Position numbers and translations under genes: made by a program. Below, one piece after another: positions 1 to 8,263 of a stretch of 64,000 nucleotides of DNA. The notes beneath the pieces were generated by a model. That model made no database searches and had not been told where the DNA came from. It worked only from the letters and a program-made list of their open reading frames with translations. How positions within the stretch are numbered: the stretch's first letter is position 1; the number at the start of each line of letters is the position of its first letter. Source of the DNA: Vulcanimicrobiota bacterium (GTDB lineage Bacteria > Vulcanimicrobiota > Vulcanimicrobiia > Vulcanimicrobiales > Vulcanimicrobiaceae); NCBI GenBank assembly GCA_013036105.1, contig JAAXCX010000002.1:148118-212117 (forward strand). The letters run 5' to 3'.

Positions 1-299
1 CCGGCGTCATTCCGCAACTGGTCTTCAACGTGCGCCGCGCACTCGACGCCGAAGGTTTCAAACACGTGCGTATCGTCGCCAGCGGCGGCTTCACCGCGCA
101 ACGCATTCGCGAGTTCGAGCTGGATAAGGTTCCGGTCGACGCATATGCCGTCGGCGGCGCGTTCTTTTTGGGCGCCGGCAGCGGACGCACCGAATACACG
201 GCCGACGTCGTCGCACTGGAAAGCGGCGGCGCGTGGCGCGAATGCCACAAAGTCGGCCGCCCCGAGCGTCCCAACCCGCGCCTAAAACTGGTTGAGTAA
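1..299 (+). CDS. pncB: Nicotinate phosphoribosyltransferase, C-terminal fragment (cut by window edge)
   Basis: The reading frame is open from base 3, so the start lies outside the window. The visible part contains a phosphate-binding-type segment (ASGGFTAQRIREFE, then VDAYAVGGAFF) typical of the C-terminal half of the nicotinate phosphoribosyltransferase family, which makes nicotinate mononucleotide in NAD salvage. No catalytic N-terminal region can be checked. The TAA at 297-299 overlaps the TTG start of the next gene by 8 bases, so the two are probably co-transcribed. A quinolinate phosphoribosyltransferase-like relative is a less likely alternative. Confidence 0.7.
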   Translation, partial: GVIPQLVFNVRRALDAEGFKHVRIVASGGFTAQRIREFELDKVPVDAYAVGGAFFLGAGSGRTEYTADVVALESGGAWRECHKVGRPERPNPRLKLVE

Positions 300-861
300 C
301 GTGCTGCTCGAGATGCGCGGCGCGACCTTCCGTCGCGGCGGCGAGGAACTCGTAACGGCGCAAAATGTCGAACTCGATGAAGGCGATCGACTCGCGCACG
401 CGTGTTCCGGTAACCGCGCGGCCGCAATCATCGCGATGATGGCTGCTGGGTTGGTCCGCGCATCCGGCGGTGCCGTCTACATCGGGGCGTTCGATCCGCG
501 AATCCAGCCGGTTCACGTGAAGCGGCTCGCAGGATACGTTCCGCACGAAACGCTGCCGAACGAATTTCCGAGCTTCGAACAATACATCGAATACCGTGCC
601 GCGCTGTGGCAATTGCCGCAAGCCGAAAGCGTCGTACGCGCGCGTCACATTCTCGCGGGACTCGACGGCATCCACGAGTCGTTCGCGTACCCGCTAGCCG
701 GCGCGTTGATCGCGCAGCCGCGATTGCTGGTCCTCGATCGTCCGCAAGCGGTGTATGGTCCGCAGATCACCGGCGTCTCGAAGACTTGCGCCATTTTCTC
801 CACGCACGGTTCGGAGGCCGAGGCCGCTCGTTTTCAGGATGCGTGCGCGGTGCGCGTATGA
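292..861 (+). CDS. Degenerate ABC-transporter ATPase-like protein
   Basis: This 189-residue protein follows the layout of an ABC ATPase but has lost its catalytic motifs. The Walker A position (about residues 36-45) reads HACSGNRAAA, with no GxxGxGK[ST]. The LSGGQ signature and the helix before Walker B are missing: the sequence runs from YPLAGALIAQP straight into RLLVLDRP, where the usual catalytic Glu after Asp is Arg. A remnant H-loop (STH, residues 170-172) remains. It starts at TTG 292, overlapping the upstream gene (GTG 301 is an alternative), and its stop overlaps the start of a membrane protein, as in an ABC ATPase-permease pair. It is probably non-hydrolytic, or a decaying gene whose frame is still open. 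Confidence 0.6.
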   Translation: MSNVLLEMRGATFRRGGEELVTAQNVELDEGDRLAHACSGNRAAAIIAMMAAGLVRASGGAVYIGAFDPRIQPVHVKRLAGYVPHETLPNEFPSFEQYIEYRAALWQLPQAESVVRARHILAGLDGIHESFAYPLAGALIAQPRLLVLDRPQAVYGPQITGVSKTCAIFSTHGSEAEAARFQDACAVRV

Positions 862-1457
862 CGGCTCGGTCAGCAATCTCGGCAATCGCTTTCACGCGTT
901 TGCAACGGTTTGGCGGGCAGGTGCTGTACGTCGCGGCGGCCGCGGCCCTGTTCGCTGCACTGCAGATGCATTCCGATCTCGGCGCGCATGCTCTCGGAGC
1001 TGCGCTGTTCGGCTCACTTGCCGGAATCTATTTCGCGCTTGCGCAACGCGGCGGCCGAATGCGCGAATTAGAGCTCTGCGAACAATCGGCGCCGCTGTAC
1101 GCGCGCGAAGTTGCTCGAGCTATCGCGTCGGTCCCCATCTTGGGCGTGGTCATTTCCCTCGCCGGATATTGGATCGTCACCGGAATATCTTCAGGGCCGA
1201 CTGATTTGGTAGCCGCCCCGGTATTCTTATCGATGGCATGCGCGTGTGCCGTTTCCATCGTCGCGCTTTGCGCTACCGTCCGCACCGGCTTCTGGCAAGC
1301 CGTTTACATTGTGCTGGCGGCCGTCATCGCGGCGACCGTGGTGATGTTGGAATACCCGCAGTTGCCGGCAGCATTCCTTTTCTGTGGGATCGCGGGCTTC
1401 ATCGCGCTACGTCAATTCGGTGAAGCTCTGGCCCGCTGGGATCCGGCGCCATTTTAG
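858..1457 (+). CDS. Six-helix membrane protein, probable ABC permease-like partner
   Basis: The ATG at 858 overlaps the stop of the ATPase-like gene (ATGA). The 199-residue product has about six hydrophobic segments (VLYVAAAAALFAALQ, LGAALFGSLAGIYFALA, VPILGVVISLAGYWIVTGI, PVFLSMACACAVSIVALCA, AVYIVLAAVIAATVVML, AAFLFCGIAGFIAL) and little else. Size, topology and position fit an ABC-2-like export permease or a polytopic partner, but I recognise no family motif. A longer open frame extends upstream to 606, but that part is an out-of-frame shadow of the ATPase-like gene. Confidence 0.6.
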   Translation: MTARSAISAIAFTRLQRFGGQVLYVAAAAALFAALQMHSDLGAHALGAALFGSLAGIYFALAQRGGRMRELELCEQSAPLYAREVARAIASVPILGVVISLAGYWIVTGISSGPTDLVAAPVFLSMACACAVSIVALCATVRTGFWQAVYIVLAAVIAATVVMLEYPQLPAAFLFCGIAGFIALRQFGEALARWDPAPF

Positions 1458-2194
1458 CGCCGCCTATCTGGAGTGCGGCGGACTCGGTCCACGACCGCGT
1501 TTATCGCAGAAATCACAGCTGCTGGGCGGTCGATCGGAATCGCCTGCGTCGAACCATTTATGATCATATCAACGCCAAGAGCTGAAAGCCGGGCGATTTT
1601 TTTATTCTCGAAAATCCAACTTTCCACGACCGCTTTTTTCTTCGATATCGGTATTGGAAGCGACTCGATATCCTTGGTCGTCGTGAGGACGACGAGGGGC
1701 ATGAGCCCGTAAGGCCGTTGCTCTCGACGAACCTCAGCAGAACTTTTGTCACTTTCACGCGCAGAGGAAGCGACGGATCTCCACAAGCCGGGCCGCTCCC
1801 ATTGTTGATGAATCACATCGAGCAATTCGCCGGGAATCGCGCGATCCGGCGGCGTGTACATGCATTGCGCGTAGGCCGGTGCGCCCGGATGAATCTCGTG
1901 ATGCTCGGCTGCGGCTACGCAATGCTGCATCCAGGGCATAATAGAAAGCTGCGATTTCAGCGCAGGCACGGCTCTTGCCAGCCATTGGTTTTGATAGGGT
2001 ATATTGGGCGCGACGAGCACCATCCCGGCAATCTGGTGCAGATAGCGGTCGGCGTAGAGACGCGCGTGAAGACCCGAAAGAGAATATCCAACGATGACGA
2101 TTCGACCGGTGAGGCCCGCTCGCGACAGCATCGTGTGCAGGTCCGTTACCGCCGAACCGGCATCCCCGGTGGTGCGTATACTGACGGTTGTCAA
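1454..2194 (-). pseudogene. Truncated, decayed alpha/beta hydrolase
   Basis: The frame keeps the nucleophile elbow GYSLSG (residues 36-41), an Asp-containing strand (PLVVLTTTKD) and a C-terminal helix, all typical of alpha/beta hydrolases. The N-terminal 60 or so residues that normally hold the first strands and the HG oxyanion loop are absent. The frame stays open upstream without a usual start codon and runs into the neighbouring DJ-1 gene. Where these enzymes have the catalytic His (pattern SGHFIxxDRP), this protein reads STQAIPIDRP, so His appears replaced by Gln. The only listed start is TTG 2194. Loss of both 5' end and catalytic His argues for a pseudogene. Confidence 0.55.
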
Positions 2195-2226
2195 TGCCCT
2201 CCGGTCCGCGCGGTAACTCTGTGCTT

Positions 2227-2790
2227 CTAGACGACGGGCGTGGGAATCGCCATCGCGAGCTTCTCGACGATCGCGCGATTAAACTGCGGCAGATCGTCGG
2301 GAGTGCGCGACGTGACCCAGTTGCCGTCTTGCACCACCGGTTGATCGCGATATAACCCGCCGGCGTTGCGAATGTCGTCGGCGATTGCGGCCACGCCCGT
2401 GAGTTGGCGGCCGCGCACGATTTGCGCGGAGATCAACACCTGCGGCCCGTGGCAAATCACAAACATCGGTTTTTTCGCCGCATCGAACTCGCGCACGAGG
2501 CGCTGCACGTCTTTGTTCGTCCGGATGTGATCCGGGGAGGTGCCGCCCGGAATGAGCAGAGCGTCGAAGTCTTCCGCCGTAACGTCGGCCACGAGCTCTT
2601 CGGCTTTGGCGGTTTGGCCCTCGTCCAGTCCACGCTTGCCGCGGATCTTCTGGCGCGACTTCTCGTCGATGCCGACGATGGTCACGATCGCGCCGGCCTC
2701 TTCCAAGGCGCGGCGGGGCTCGGTGAGTTCAGATTCCTCGAAGCCGTCGCCCACGAGCGCGGCGATACGTTTTCCCTCTACTGATTGCAT
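2227..2790 (-). CDS. DJ-1/PfpI family protein (type 1 glutamine amidotransferase-like)
   Basis: The 187-residue protein has the DJ-1/PfpI fold signature: ALVGDGFEESEL at the N-terminus with a conserved Glu (about residue 18), LLIPGGTSPD near residue 80, and the nucleophile elbow FVICHGPQ with Cys 113 followed by His. Relatives of the PfpI/YhbO type act in the cytoplasm as stress-response hydrolases, glyoxalases or deglycases; the actual substrate cannot be read from sequence. The start is ATG 2790. It is followed by the decayed hydrolase and preceded by an HTH-like gene on the same strand. Confidence 0.85.
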   Translation of the reverse strand: MQSVEGKRIAALVGDGFEESELTEPRRALEEAGAIVTIVGIDEKSRQKIRGKRGLDEGQTAKAEELVADVTAEDFDALLIPGGTSPDHIRTNKDVQRLVREFDAAKKPMFVICHGPQVLISAQIVRGRQLTGVAAIADDIRNAGGLYRDQPVVQDGNWVTSRTPDDLPQFNRAIVEKLAMAIPTPVV

Positions 2791-2823
2791 CCGCGTTCGG
2801 TTCTCTGGCGGGGCGACTCGCGC

Positions 2824-3315
2824 CTACGAAGCAGGTTCGACCTGCTGCACCGCCGCGCGAAGCAAGTAGGCCAATTCCAGCTCGATTTTGCCCGCAGCGT
2901 CCAAGATGGGGTCGTCGCCGATGGCTTTGATCGTCACGTTGCGCTTGGTCATGTCGCCTTCGGGCACGCGGTGGCGCGGGTTGATCTCGCGCATGTAGAT
3001 GCGCGCGTCGTACCGCACCTGGCCTTCAGGAAGAAAGTAGAGCGGATCCAATCCAAACGCGTAGAGCTCGAGCGAGAGTAAGTGCGTATGCTGCATGAAC
3101 TCGATGGGTTTGGTTCGCAGCGCGATTATCGCGCGCGCCATCGCCGATGGCGCCAGCCGGCGCGAGCCCGAGTAGACTTCTTGCAGCTCCGGAATGGAAA
3201 CGCCACAGGCTTCGGCGAGCCGCTCGTCGGAAAGCTCGCGCTCCGATGCGTACGTTTTTAAGCCGGCTCCGAATTCGGAACCGCCGGCGGTGCCGGTGAC
3301 GGGGTCCCAGTTCAT
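2824..3315 (-). CDS. Small protein with possible XRE-like helix-turn-helix
   Basis: The ATG at 3315 overlaps the stop of the upstream SDR gene (ATGA), so the two are translationally coupled. The 163-residue product has a segment (LSDERLAEACGVSIPELQEVYSG, residues about 32-54) that looks like a helix-turn-helix of the XRE kind, followed by a helical region and a C-terminal stretch with no family I recognise. It lacks a membrane segment. It could be a DNA-binding regulator of the SDR operon or use the fold for protein contacts. Confidence 0.5.
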   Translation of the reverse strand: MNWDPVTGTAGGSEFGAGLKTYASERELSDERLAEACGVSIPELQEVYSGSRRLAPSAMARAIIALRTKPIEFMQHTHLLSLELYAFGLDPLYFLPEGQVRYDARIYMREINPRHRVPEGDMTKRNVTIKAIGDDPILDAAGKIELELAYLLRAAVQQVEPAS

Positions 3316-4079
3316 CCGAAGAGTCCGCCGATCAGGCCGCCGTCGATCGCAATCGTTTGCCCGGTAATATAACTCGCGGGTTCGCCGCACAAGAAAGCGA
3401 CTAGCGGAGCAAATTCATCGGGCGTCGAGATGCGCCCAATGGGCACGTCTTGACCGGCGCGCTCCATCGCGGCATCGTCTTTGTAGAGCTCGCGCAATCG
3501 TGCGGTGCGCACGCGACCCGTTGCAATCGCATTGATGGTCACGCCGTCGCGCGCAACTTCGGTCGAGGCAGTTTTCAGCGCTGAAATTAACGCCGTGCGA
3601 AAAATGTTTGAGAGTGCGAGCGAGGGGATGGGTTGCTTCACCGAACTCGACGTCAGCGCAACGATGCGACCCCAGCGCCGTTGGCGCATGCCGGGCAAGA
3701 CGCCGTGCACGAGCTGGAGCATGCTGCGCAGCGTGTTTTTATACGCTCTGTCCCAATCGGAGGCGCTGAGTTGCGAAAACGCGCCTGCTTTAGGGCCGCC
3801 GCCGTTTGCGATCAGCACGTCGATCGATCCGAAATCCGCGTTCGCGCATTCGAGCAGCCCGGCGACCGATGCTTCGTCAGTCAGATCGACGCGATAGTGC
3901 CGCGCATCAGGCGAACCTTCCGCGATCGCCTCCGCGGCGGCAGCTTCGAGCTCGCTTTCGCGTCGCGCGGCCAAAGCCACCCGCGCGCCTTCGCGGGCTA
4001 GAGCCATCGCGCAGGCTCTTCCGAGCCCCGAGCTGGCCCCCGTTACAAGCGCGACACGTCCGCGCAATCCCAAGTCCAT
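3312..4079 (-). CDS. Short-chain dehydrogenase/reductase-like protein, atypical active site
   Basis: The 255-residue protein has an SDR Rossmann fold with TGASSGLG at residues 13-20, NGGGP in place of the NNAG motif, and a C-terminal GGLIGGLFG. The catalytic Ser region is present (LTSSSVKQP), but the Tyr-x-x-x-Lys motif is missing: the equivalent helix reads LSNIFRTAL. This matches a known divergent SDR subgroup that resembles 3-oxoacyl-ACP reductases but lacks the tetrad, so activity as a dehydrogenase is doubtful. The start ATG 4079 is at the head of a leftward pair with the HTH-like gene. Confidence 0.8.
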   Translation of the reverse strand: MDLGLRGRVALVTGASSGLGRACAMALAREGARVALAARRESELEAAAAEAIAEGSPDARHYRVDLTDEASVAGLLECANADFGSIDVLIANGGGPKAGAFSQLSASDWDRAYKNTLRSMLQLVHGVLPGMRQRRWGRIVALTSSSVKQPIPSLALSNIFRTALISALKTASTEVARDGVTINAIATGRVRTARLRELYKDDAAMERAGQDVPIGRISTPDEFAPLVAFLCGEPASYITGQTIAIDGGLIGGLFG

Positions 4080-4136
4080 CTCGGGCGGAGTTCGCCCCGC
4101 GAGGCTCCGTCGCTTTTAGCGGGAACCTGATGCTCG

Positions 4137-4511
4137 ATGGCAGAGACCGAACCGATCGTCGAAAAACGCACCGAAATCGTCTTTCCGACCGACGTGAACC
4201 ACTACGGCACGCTCTTCGGTGGAAAAGCCGTCGCGATGATGGACGTCGTCGCTTCCATCGCCGCGATGCGCGCGGCGCACAAACCGGTCGTCACCGCATC
4301 GATCGATCGCATCGATTTCAAAGAACCGATTCGCCAAGGCAACTTGGTCGAAACCGTCGCGCGTGTCGTTGCAATCGGACGCACGTCGATTACCGTTGAA
4401 GTCGAACTTTGGCGCATCCTCGCAGAAAGCGGAGAGCGCGTGCTATCGACGGTCGGTAAATTCGTTATGGTCGCGATCGACCGCGACGGAAAACCGACGC
4501 CGGTGCGTTAA
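4137..4511 (+). CDS. Acyl-CoA thioesterase, hotdog fold (YciA/BACH-like)
   Basis: The 124-residue protein has the features of hotdog-fold acyl-CoA thioesterases: VNHYGTLFGGKAVAMMD, with the Asn and Asp residues of the active-site helix, followed by IDRIDFKEPIRQGNLVE and the beta sheet VARVVAIGRTSITVEVEL. Such enzymes hydrolyse acyl-CoA to the free acid and CoA in the cytosol. The gene is transcribed divergently from the neighbouring SDR, with only 57 bases between starts, and ends just before a cupin gene. Confidence 0.85.
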   Translation: MAETEPIVEKRTEIVFPTDVNHYGTLFGGKAVAMMDVVASIAAMRAAHKPVVTASIDRIDFKEPIRQGNLVETVARVVAIGRTSITVEVELWRILAESGERVLSTVGKFVMVAIDRDGKPTPVR

Positions 4512-4559
4512 CGCTGTCCTACCGTTCGCAACGGTGGGTTTCAATATTTGGGAGGGCGT

Positions 4560-4937
4560 ATGTCGATCGGTCTGCCTGAAAATTTTACGAACAAAGAGAA
4601 CGACAAATATGGAAAACTCAATCTCATCGATATCCCGGCAGAAATTGCGGCGAACATTCCCTGGTTCAACCAGACGCTCACCACCGTTAATGACGCAGTG
4701 GTTCGCCTCGGCATTTTCGAAGGCGAGTTTCCATTTCACAAACACGACGATCAAGACGAGTTTTTCTTGGTGCTGGATGGCGAGATCGAGCTCGATGTGG
4801 AGGGTGGGCAGCCGACACGGCTTGGCGCGCACCAAGGCTTCACGGTACCGAAAGGCGTCGTGCATCGCCCCCGCTCACGCAAGCGCTCAGTAGTTTTGAT
4901 GGTTGAATCGATTGGGATCGTTCCTACCGGCGATTAG
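4560..4937 (+). CDS. Cupin-domain protein
   Basis: I chose ATG 4560 because GGAGGG lies just upstream (4551-4556). The 125-residue product is a single small cupin barrel: HKHDDQDEFFLVLDGEIELDVE carries the metal-binding cupin 1 motif (His, His, Glu), and GFTVPKGVVHRP carries the cupin 2 His. It belongs to a broad family of small metal-binding proteins, and no substrate can be assigned. It sits in the same direction as the thioesterase, 48 bases downstream of it. Confidence 0.85.
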   Translation: MSIGLPENFTNKENDKYGKLNLIDIPAEIAANIPWFNQTLTTVNDAVVRLGIFEGEFPFHKHDDQDEFFLVLDGEIELDVEGGQPTRLGAHQGFTVPKGVVHRPRSRKRSVVLMVESIGIVPTGD

Positions 4938-4946
4938 TTGCGATTC

Positions 4947-5711
4947 CTATTTAGGCGCCAACCTAATCGCGCCGTCCAGGCGAATTACTTCGCCGTTGAG
5001 GTATTGGTTCTCGACGATGTGATGCGCGAGCCGTGCATATTCGGCCGGACTTCCCAACCGCGGCGGAAACGGCGTCTGCTTTCCAAGCGACTCACGCGCG
5101 GCTTCCGGCAATCCTGCCAGCATCGGTGTATCGAAGATGCCCGGCGCGATGCTCATTACGCGAATTTGGTGTTGCGCGAACTCGCGCGCGATCGGCAGCG
5201 TGATCGCGGCGACGCCGCCCTTAGAGGCCGAATAGGCCGCCTGACCGATCTGACCGTCGAATGCGGCGACCGATGCCGTGCAAATGAAGACGCCGCGATC
5301 TTCGCCCGGCTCGACCGCGCGTTTCATCATCTCCGTCGCCGCGATCCGGATCACGTTGAACGTTCCGATGAGATTGATCGTCACGACCTTGGTGAAGTGC
5401 TCGAGCGGCTGCGGTCCTTCGCGCCCGACGACGCGTTCGGCCGTGGCGATCCCCGCGCAGTTGATCGCGCCATGCAGTGCGCCGAATTCTTTGAGCGCCA
5501 GATCGACCGCGGCGCGCACGTCTTTTTCGGCGGTGACGTCGGTGCGGTTGAAGCGCGCATTCGCGCCTGCTTCCTTGGCGACTTCGGCCCCATGATCGTT
5601 CACGTCGCAGATCACCACGTTTGCGCCCGCGCCGGTAAATTCGCGCACGCAGGCCGCCCCCAGCCCGGAGGCTCCGCCCGTTATAAGGAAGGTCTTCTTT
5701 GCAATCTCCAT
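4947..5711 (-). CDS. 3-hydroxyacyl-CoA dehydrogenase, SDR type (HSD10-like)
   Basis: The 254-residue protein is a classical SDR with TGGASGLG at residues 11-18, NCAGIA, a catalytic Ser in TASVAAFDG and the YSASK motif. The overall pattern ([43 protein letters not shown]) is that of type 2 3-hydroxyacyl-CoA dehydrogenases related to mitochondrial HSD17B10, which oxidise short 3-hydroxyacyl-CoAs with NAD in fatty acid or branched-chain catabolism. It is convergent with the cupin gene. Confidence 0.85.
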   Translation of the reverse strand: MEIAKKTFLITGGASGLGAACVREFTGAGANVVICDVNDHGAEVAKEAGANARFNRTDVTAEKDVRAAVDLALKEFGALHGAINCAGIATAERVVGREGPQPLEHFTKVVTINLIGTFNVIRIAATEMMKRAVEPGEDRGVFICTASVAAFDGQIGQAAYSASKGGVAAITLPIAREFAQHQIRVMSIAPGIFDTPMLAGLPEAARESLGKQTPFPPRLGSPAEYARLAHHIVENQYLNGEVIRLDGAIRLAPK

Positions 5712-5750
5712 AGGAGCCGCGCTTTAGACGCCGCCCCGCCCAAACCCGGG

Positions 5751-5780
5751 TTGCGCCGCCGGCCGCGGCGGTGGTATGAT
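5751..5780 (+). promoter_or_regulatory. Candidate promoter of rpsO
   Basis: TTGCGC at 5751-5756 and TATGAT at 5775-5780 are separated by 18 bases, a good housekeeping-sigma promoter shape. It lies about 70 bases upstream of the rpsO start in a short divergent intergenic region. The spacer is a GC-rich near-palindrome that could also act as a hairpin. Confidence 0.45.
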
Positions 5781-5850
5781 TCCCCGGTCGCTCGGGCGGA
5801 CCCACGGCCTGCACCGAAGCGAGCCTATCCTTGAACGAGGAGTTCTATTC

Positions 5851-6120
5851 GTGCCAATCACCAAAGATCAGAAATCCGGGCTGGCGGCCAAGTATGGCCG
5901 TTCGGCGGGCGACACCGGTTCAGCCGACGTCCAAATCGCGATCCTCACCGCTTCGATCAACAAACTGAACGAGCACCTGAAGGATCACAAGAAAGATCAC
6001 CACAGCCGCCGCGGGCTGTATCTGCAAATCGGCCAGCGCCGCCGTTTACTCAATTACTTGCAGAACAAAGATTTGGACCGCTACCGCAAACTGATCAGCG
6101 AACTCGGCCTGCGCCGCTAA
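5851..6120 (+). CDS. rpsO: 30S ribosomal protein S15
   Basis: The GTG at 5851 gives an 89-residue protein, the usual length for S15, with ACGAGGAG about ten bases upstream as ribosome-binding site. The sequence carries the family hallmarks: [32 protein letters not shown] and [10 protein letters not shown]15 binds 16S rRNA and helps assemble the platform of the small subunit. In many bacteria rpsO lies directly before pnp; here pnp is about 17.6 kb away. An in-frame extension to 5776 is rejected because it adds a tail no S15 has. Confidence 0.97.
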   Translation: MPITKDQKSGLAAKYGRSAGDTGSADVQIAILTASINKLNEHLKDHKKDHHSRRGLYLQIGQRRRLLNYLQNKDLDRYRKLISELGLRR

Positions 6121-6123
6121 CGA

Positions 6124-6765
6124 TTACCAGCTCTTGGTGACGGCGAACCTGTACTGCCGCACGAGCTGATTTCCGGCAAAGCCGTCAACGCGCAGCGGCA
6201 ACTGCGTATTCGGCGAGAGGTAGAGCACCTCGCGCGTCATCCCGTTGTCTTGCGCCGGGTTGGCGACGTTCAGCGTGACTGCCGTGACCATCGCGCCGTC
6301 CAACTTCGTCGCGCCGCTCGAGAGCGTGCCGCCGGTCTGCTGCGCGTGGGCGAGTATTCCGGCGAAACTCAAGTCGGAGACCGAGTACCCGCGCAGCGAG
6401 CTCACCAGCGGATCGGTTAAGCTCACGGTCTTGCCCATCGTAATGCCGAACGCGCCGCTTTTTGAAGCGTAGACCGTCGGGCCGCCCGCCCACTTTACGT
6501 TCGCGCCTGAATTGGGTCCCTGATTGATGTGCATTGCCACCGTCGACGGCTTGATGAAACTATAGGTGAAGACGGCATGCTCGTTGCTGCCGCCTTTGAC
6601 TTCATAGAGCTGAATCGTCGCGTTGTAACCATGCAACGCCGACCACGATTTTGCAAACGCGTCGAGCGCGTTACCGGTCGCCGCCGGCGCGCTTGCGAAG
6701 CTCAGCGCGAAAAACGCGAGCATTGAAATTGCGGCCGCTCCAATGCGCCTAACCGAACCTGTCAT
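6124..6765 (-). CDS. Exported LolA-like protein (outer-membrane lipoprotein-sorting fold)
   Basis: The 213-residue product begins with a signal peptide (AAISMLAFFALSFASAPAATG) and continues with a domain rich in beta strands, including FTYSFIKPSTVAMHI and TREVLYLSPNTQLPLRVDGF, that resembles the LolA/LolB-like half-barrel. Such proteins bind lipid or lipoprotein in the periplasm; a specific role is not readable. It ends four bases after rpsO in convergent orientation. A second protein of the same general type is encoded at 57713-58381. Confidence 0.6.
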   Translation of the reverse strand: MTGSVRRIGAAAISMLAFFALSFASAPAATGNALDAFAKSWSALHGYNATIQLYEVKGGSNEHAVFTYSFIKPSTVAMHINQGPNSGANVKWAGGPTVYASKSGAFGITMGKTVSLTDPLVSSLRGYSVSDLSFAGILAHAQQTGGTLSSGATKLDGAMVTAVTLNVANPAQDNGMTREVLYLSPNTQLPLRVDGFAGNQLVRQYRFAVTKSW

Positions 6766-6868
6766 AACAGCTCCTTAACAAGCCAGAGGCATGACCCGTT
6801 CTCGGCCCGCCTGCGTGGGCCTTCGGGCAAGCGGCGGTAGTTCCAAGGCGCCCGCCGAAGCGTCGACG

Positions 6869-8263
6869 ATGATCGCTGCTCACACGCCGCGCGAATTGAT
6901 CTTTTCCGACGTTGCCAACGACATCGGGCCGGCGGCGCTTACGGTCGAAGGCACTCTTCCCGGCTGGCTGCGCGGCGCGTTCGTCCGCAACGGTTCGGCG
7001 CGCTACGGCTTTGGGCCGGTGCAATTCCGCCATTGGTTCGATGGCATGGCGTTTCTGCAGCGGTTCGAGTTCGGCGAAGGCAACCTGGAATACACCGGCC
7101 GCTTCCTTCGCACCAAAAGTTACCAAGCCGCGGTCGAAGGGCGCGCGGAATATCAAAGCTTTGCGACGCCGGCCGCGCGCTCGTTCGGATCGTGGCTCGC
7201 GGGCCTAACGACGAAGAACATTACCGACAACACCAACGTCAACGTCGTACGCTACGGCAACGCGAGCGTCGCGCTCACCGAGATCGGCGCGCCGCGCTGC
7301 TTCGATCCGCAGACGCTGGAGACGGGCGATCTGCTGACGTTTAACGACAACCTCGGAATCGGCCCTACGACTGCGCATCCCGTTCGCGCGGGCAAGAGTT
7401 GGGTGAACTTCACGCTCAAGCCGGGCATGCGCAGCGAATACGCCGTGTGGAGTTTTTCCGGCAACGGCCCGCGCAACGTCATCGCGCGCATCTCCAGCAA
7501 ACGCCCGGCATACGTTCACAGCATGGGCGCGAGCGCGAAATATGCAATCCTCATCGAGTATCCGTACCGATTCGACCCCCTCGCGATGATCCTCGGCGGA
7601 AAGCCGTACATCGAAAACTTTCATTGGGGCGGCGACGAGACGCTCATCCATCTCATCGATCTGAGCGGATCCGCGCCGCCCGTTACCTGCTCGGCCGAGC
7701 CGTTCTTCTGCTTTCATCACGTTCACGCGTTCGACGATGGCGACTGCGTCGTGATCGATCTCGTCGGTTACGATGACGCCTCGATCGTTTCAGACCTTTA
7801 CCTCGACCGCGTGCGCGAACGCGCGCCGGTCGCGCCGGGCCTCTCGCTGCGGCGCTACCGGGCGCCGTGCAACGGGCAGGACGCGACGCGCGAAATGCTC
7901 TCGAGCACGCGCATGGAACTGCCGCGCGTCGACTTTCGCGCCGAGCGTCCGCGCTATGTGTACGCACCGCGCGTCGGGGAGGGGGACGCGTTTACCGACG
8001 CCGTTCTGCAGATCGACACGATGTCGGCTTCACAACGCGTTTGGGAACGGCCCGACGAATCTCCCGGCGAAGCGATCTTCGTTCCGAAGCCCGGCGGAAG
8101 CAGTGAAACCGGCGGCGTCGTGCTTTTCGTCGCGTTCAACGCGAAGCAAAACCGGTCGGCATTGGTCGTCGTGGATGCGACGACGTTCGAAGAGTGCGCG
8201 CGCGCATGGGCGCCGGCGATGCTTCCCTTAGGGTTTCACGGCCAATTCTGGCCGAACTACTGA
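6869..8263 (+). CDS. Carotenoid cleavage oxygenase (RPE65/BCO family)
   Basis: All four iron-ligand histidines of the family can be placed: TTAHP, VHSMGAS, FCFHHVHAFDDGD and the C-terminal FHGQFWPNY. TLPGWLRGAFVRNGSARY at the N-terminus is also characteristic. These non-haem iron dioxygenases cleave double bonds in carotenoids, apocarotenoids or stilbenes. From ATG 6869 the product is 464 residues, a normal length, beginning just before the conserved core. ATG 6791 would add 26 residues of low family resemblance and remains possible. The 3' end overlaps the convergent lipoprotein gene by 7 bases. Confidence 0.9.
   Translation: MIAAHTPRELIFSDVANDIGPAALTVEGTLPGWLRGAFVRNGSARYGFGPVQFRHWFDGMAFLQRFEFGEGNLEYTGRFLRTKSYQAAVEGRAEYQSFATPAARSFGSWLAGLTTKNITDNTNVNVVRYGNASVALTEIGAPRCFDPQTLETGDLLTFNDNLGIGPTTAHPVRAGKSWVNFTLKPGMRSEYAVWSFSGNGPRNVIARISSKRPAYVHSMGASAKYAILIEYPYRFDPLAMILGGKPYIENFHWGGDETLIHLIDLSGSAPPVTCSAEPFFCFHHVHAFDDGDCVVIDLVGYDDASIVSDLYLDRVRERAPVAPGLSLRRYRAPCNGQDATREMLSSTRMELPRVDFRAERPRYVYAPRVGEGDAFTDAVLQIDTMSASQRVWERPDESPGEAIFVPKPGGSSETGGVVLFVAFNAKQNRSALVVVDATTFEECARAWAPAMLPLGFHGQFWPNY

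Noticed and set aside
4938..5834. Plus-strand open frame of about 300 codons
   Set aside because: Antisense to the HSD10-like SDR gene, whose motifs are complete.
5776..5850. Upstream extension of rpsO
   Set aside because: It would add 25 residues to a protein that is complete at 89; the region holds the promoter and the ribosome-binding site serves GTG 5851.
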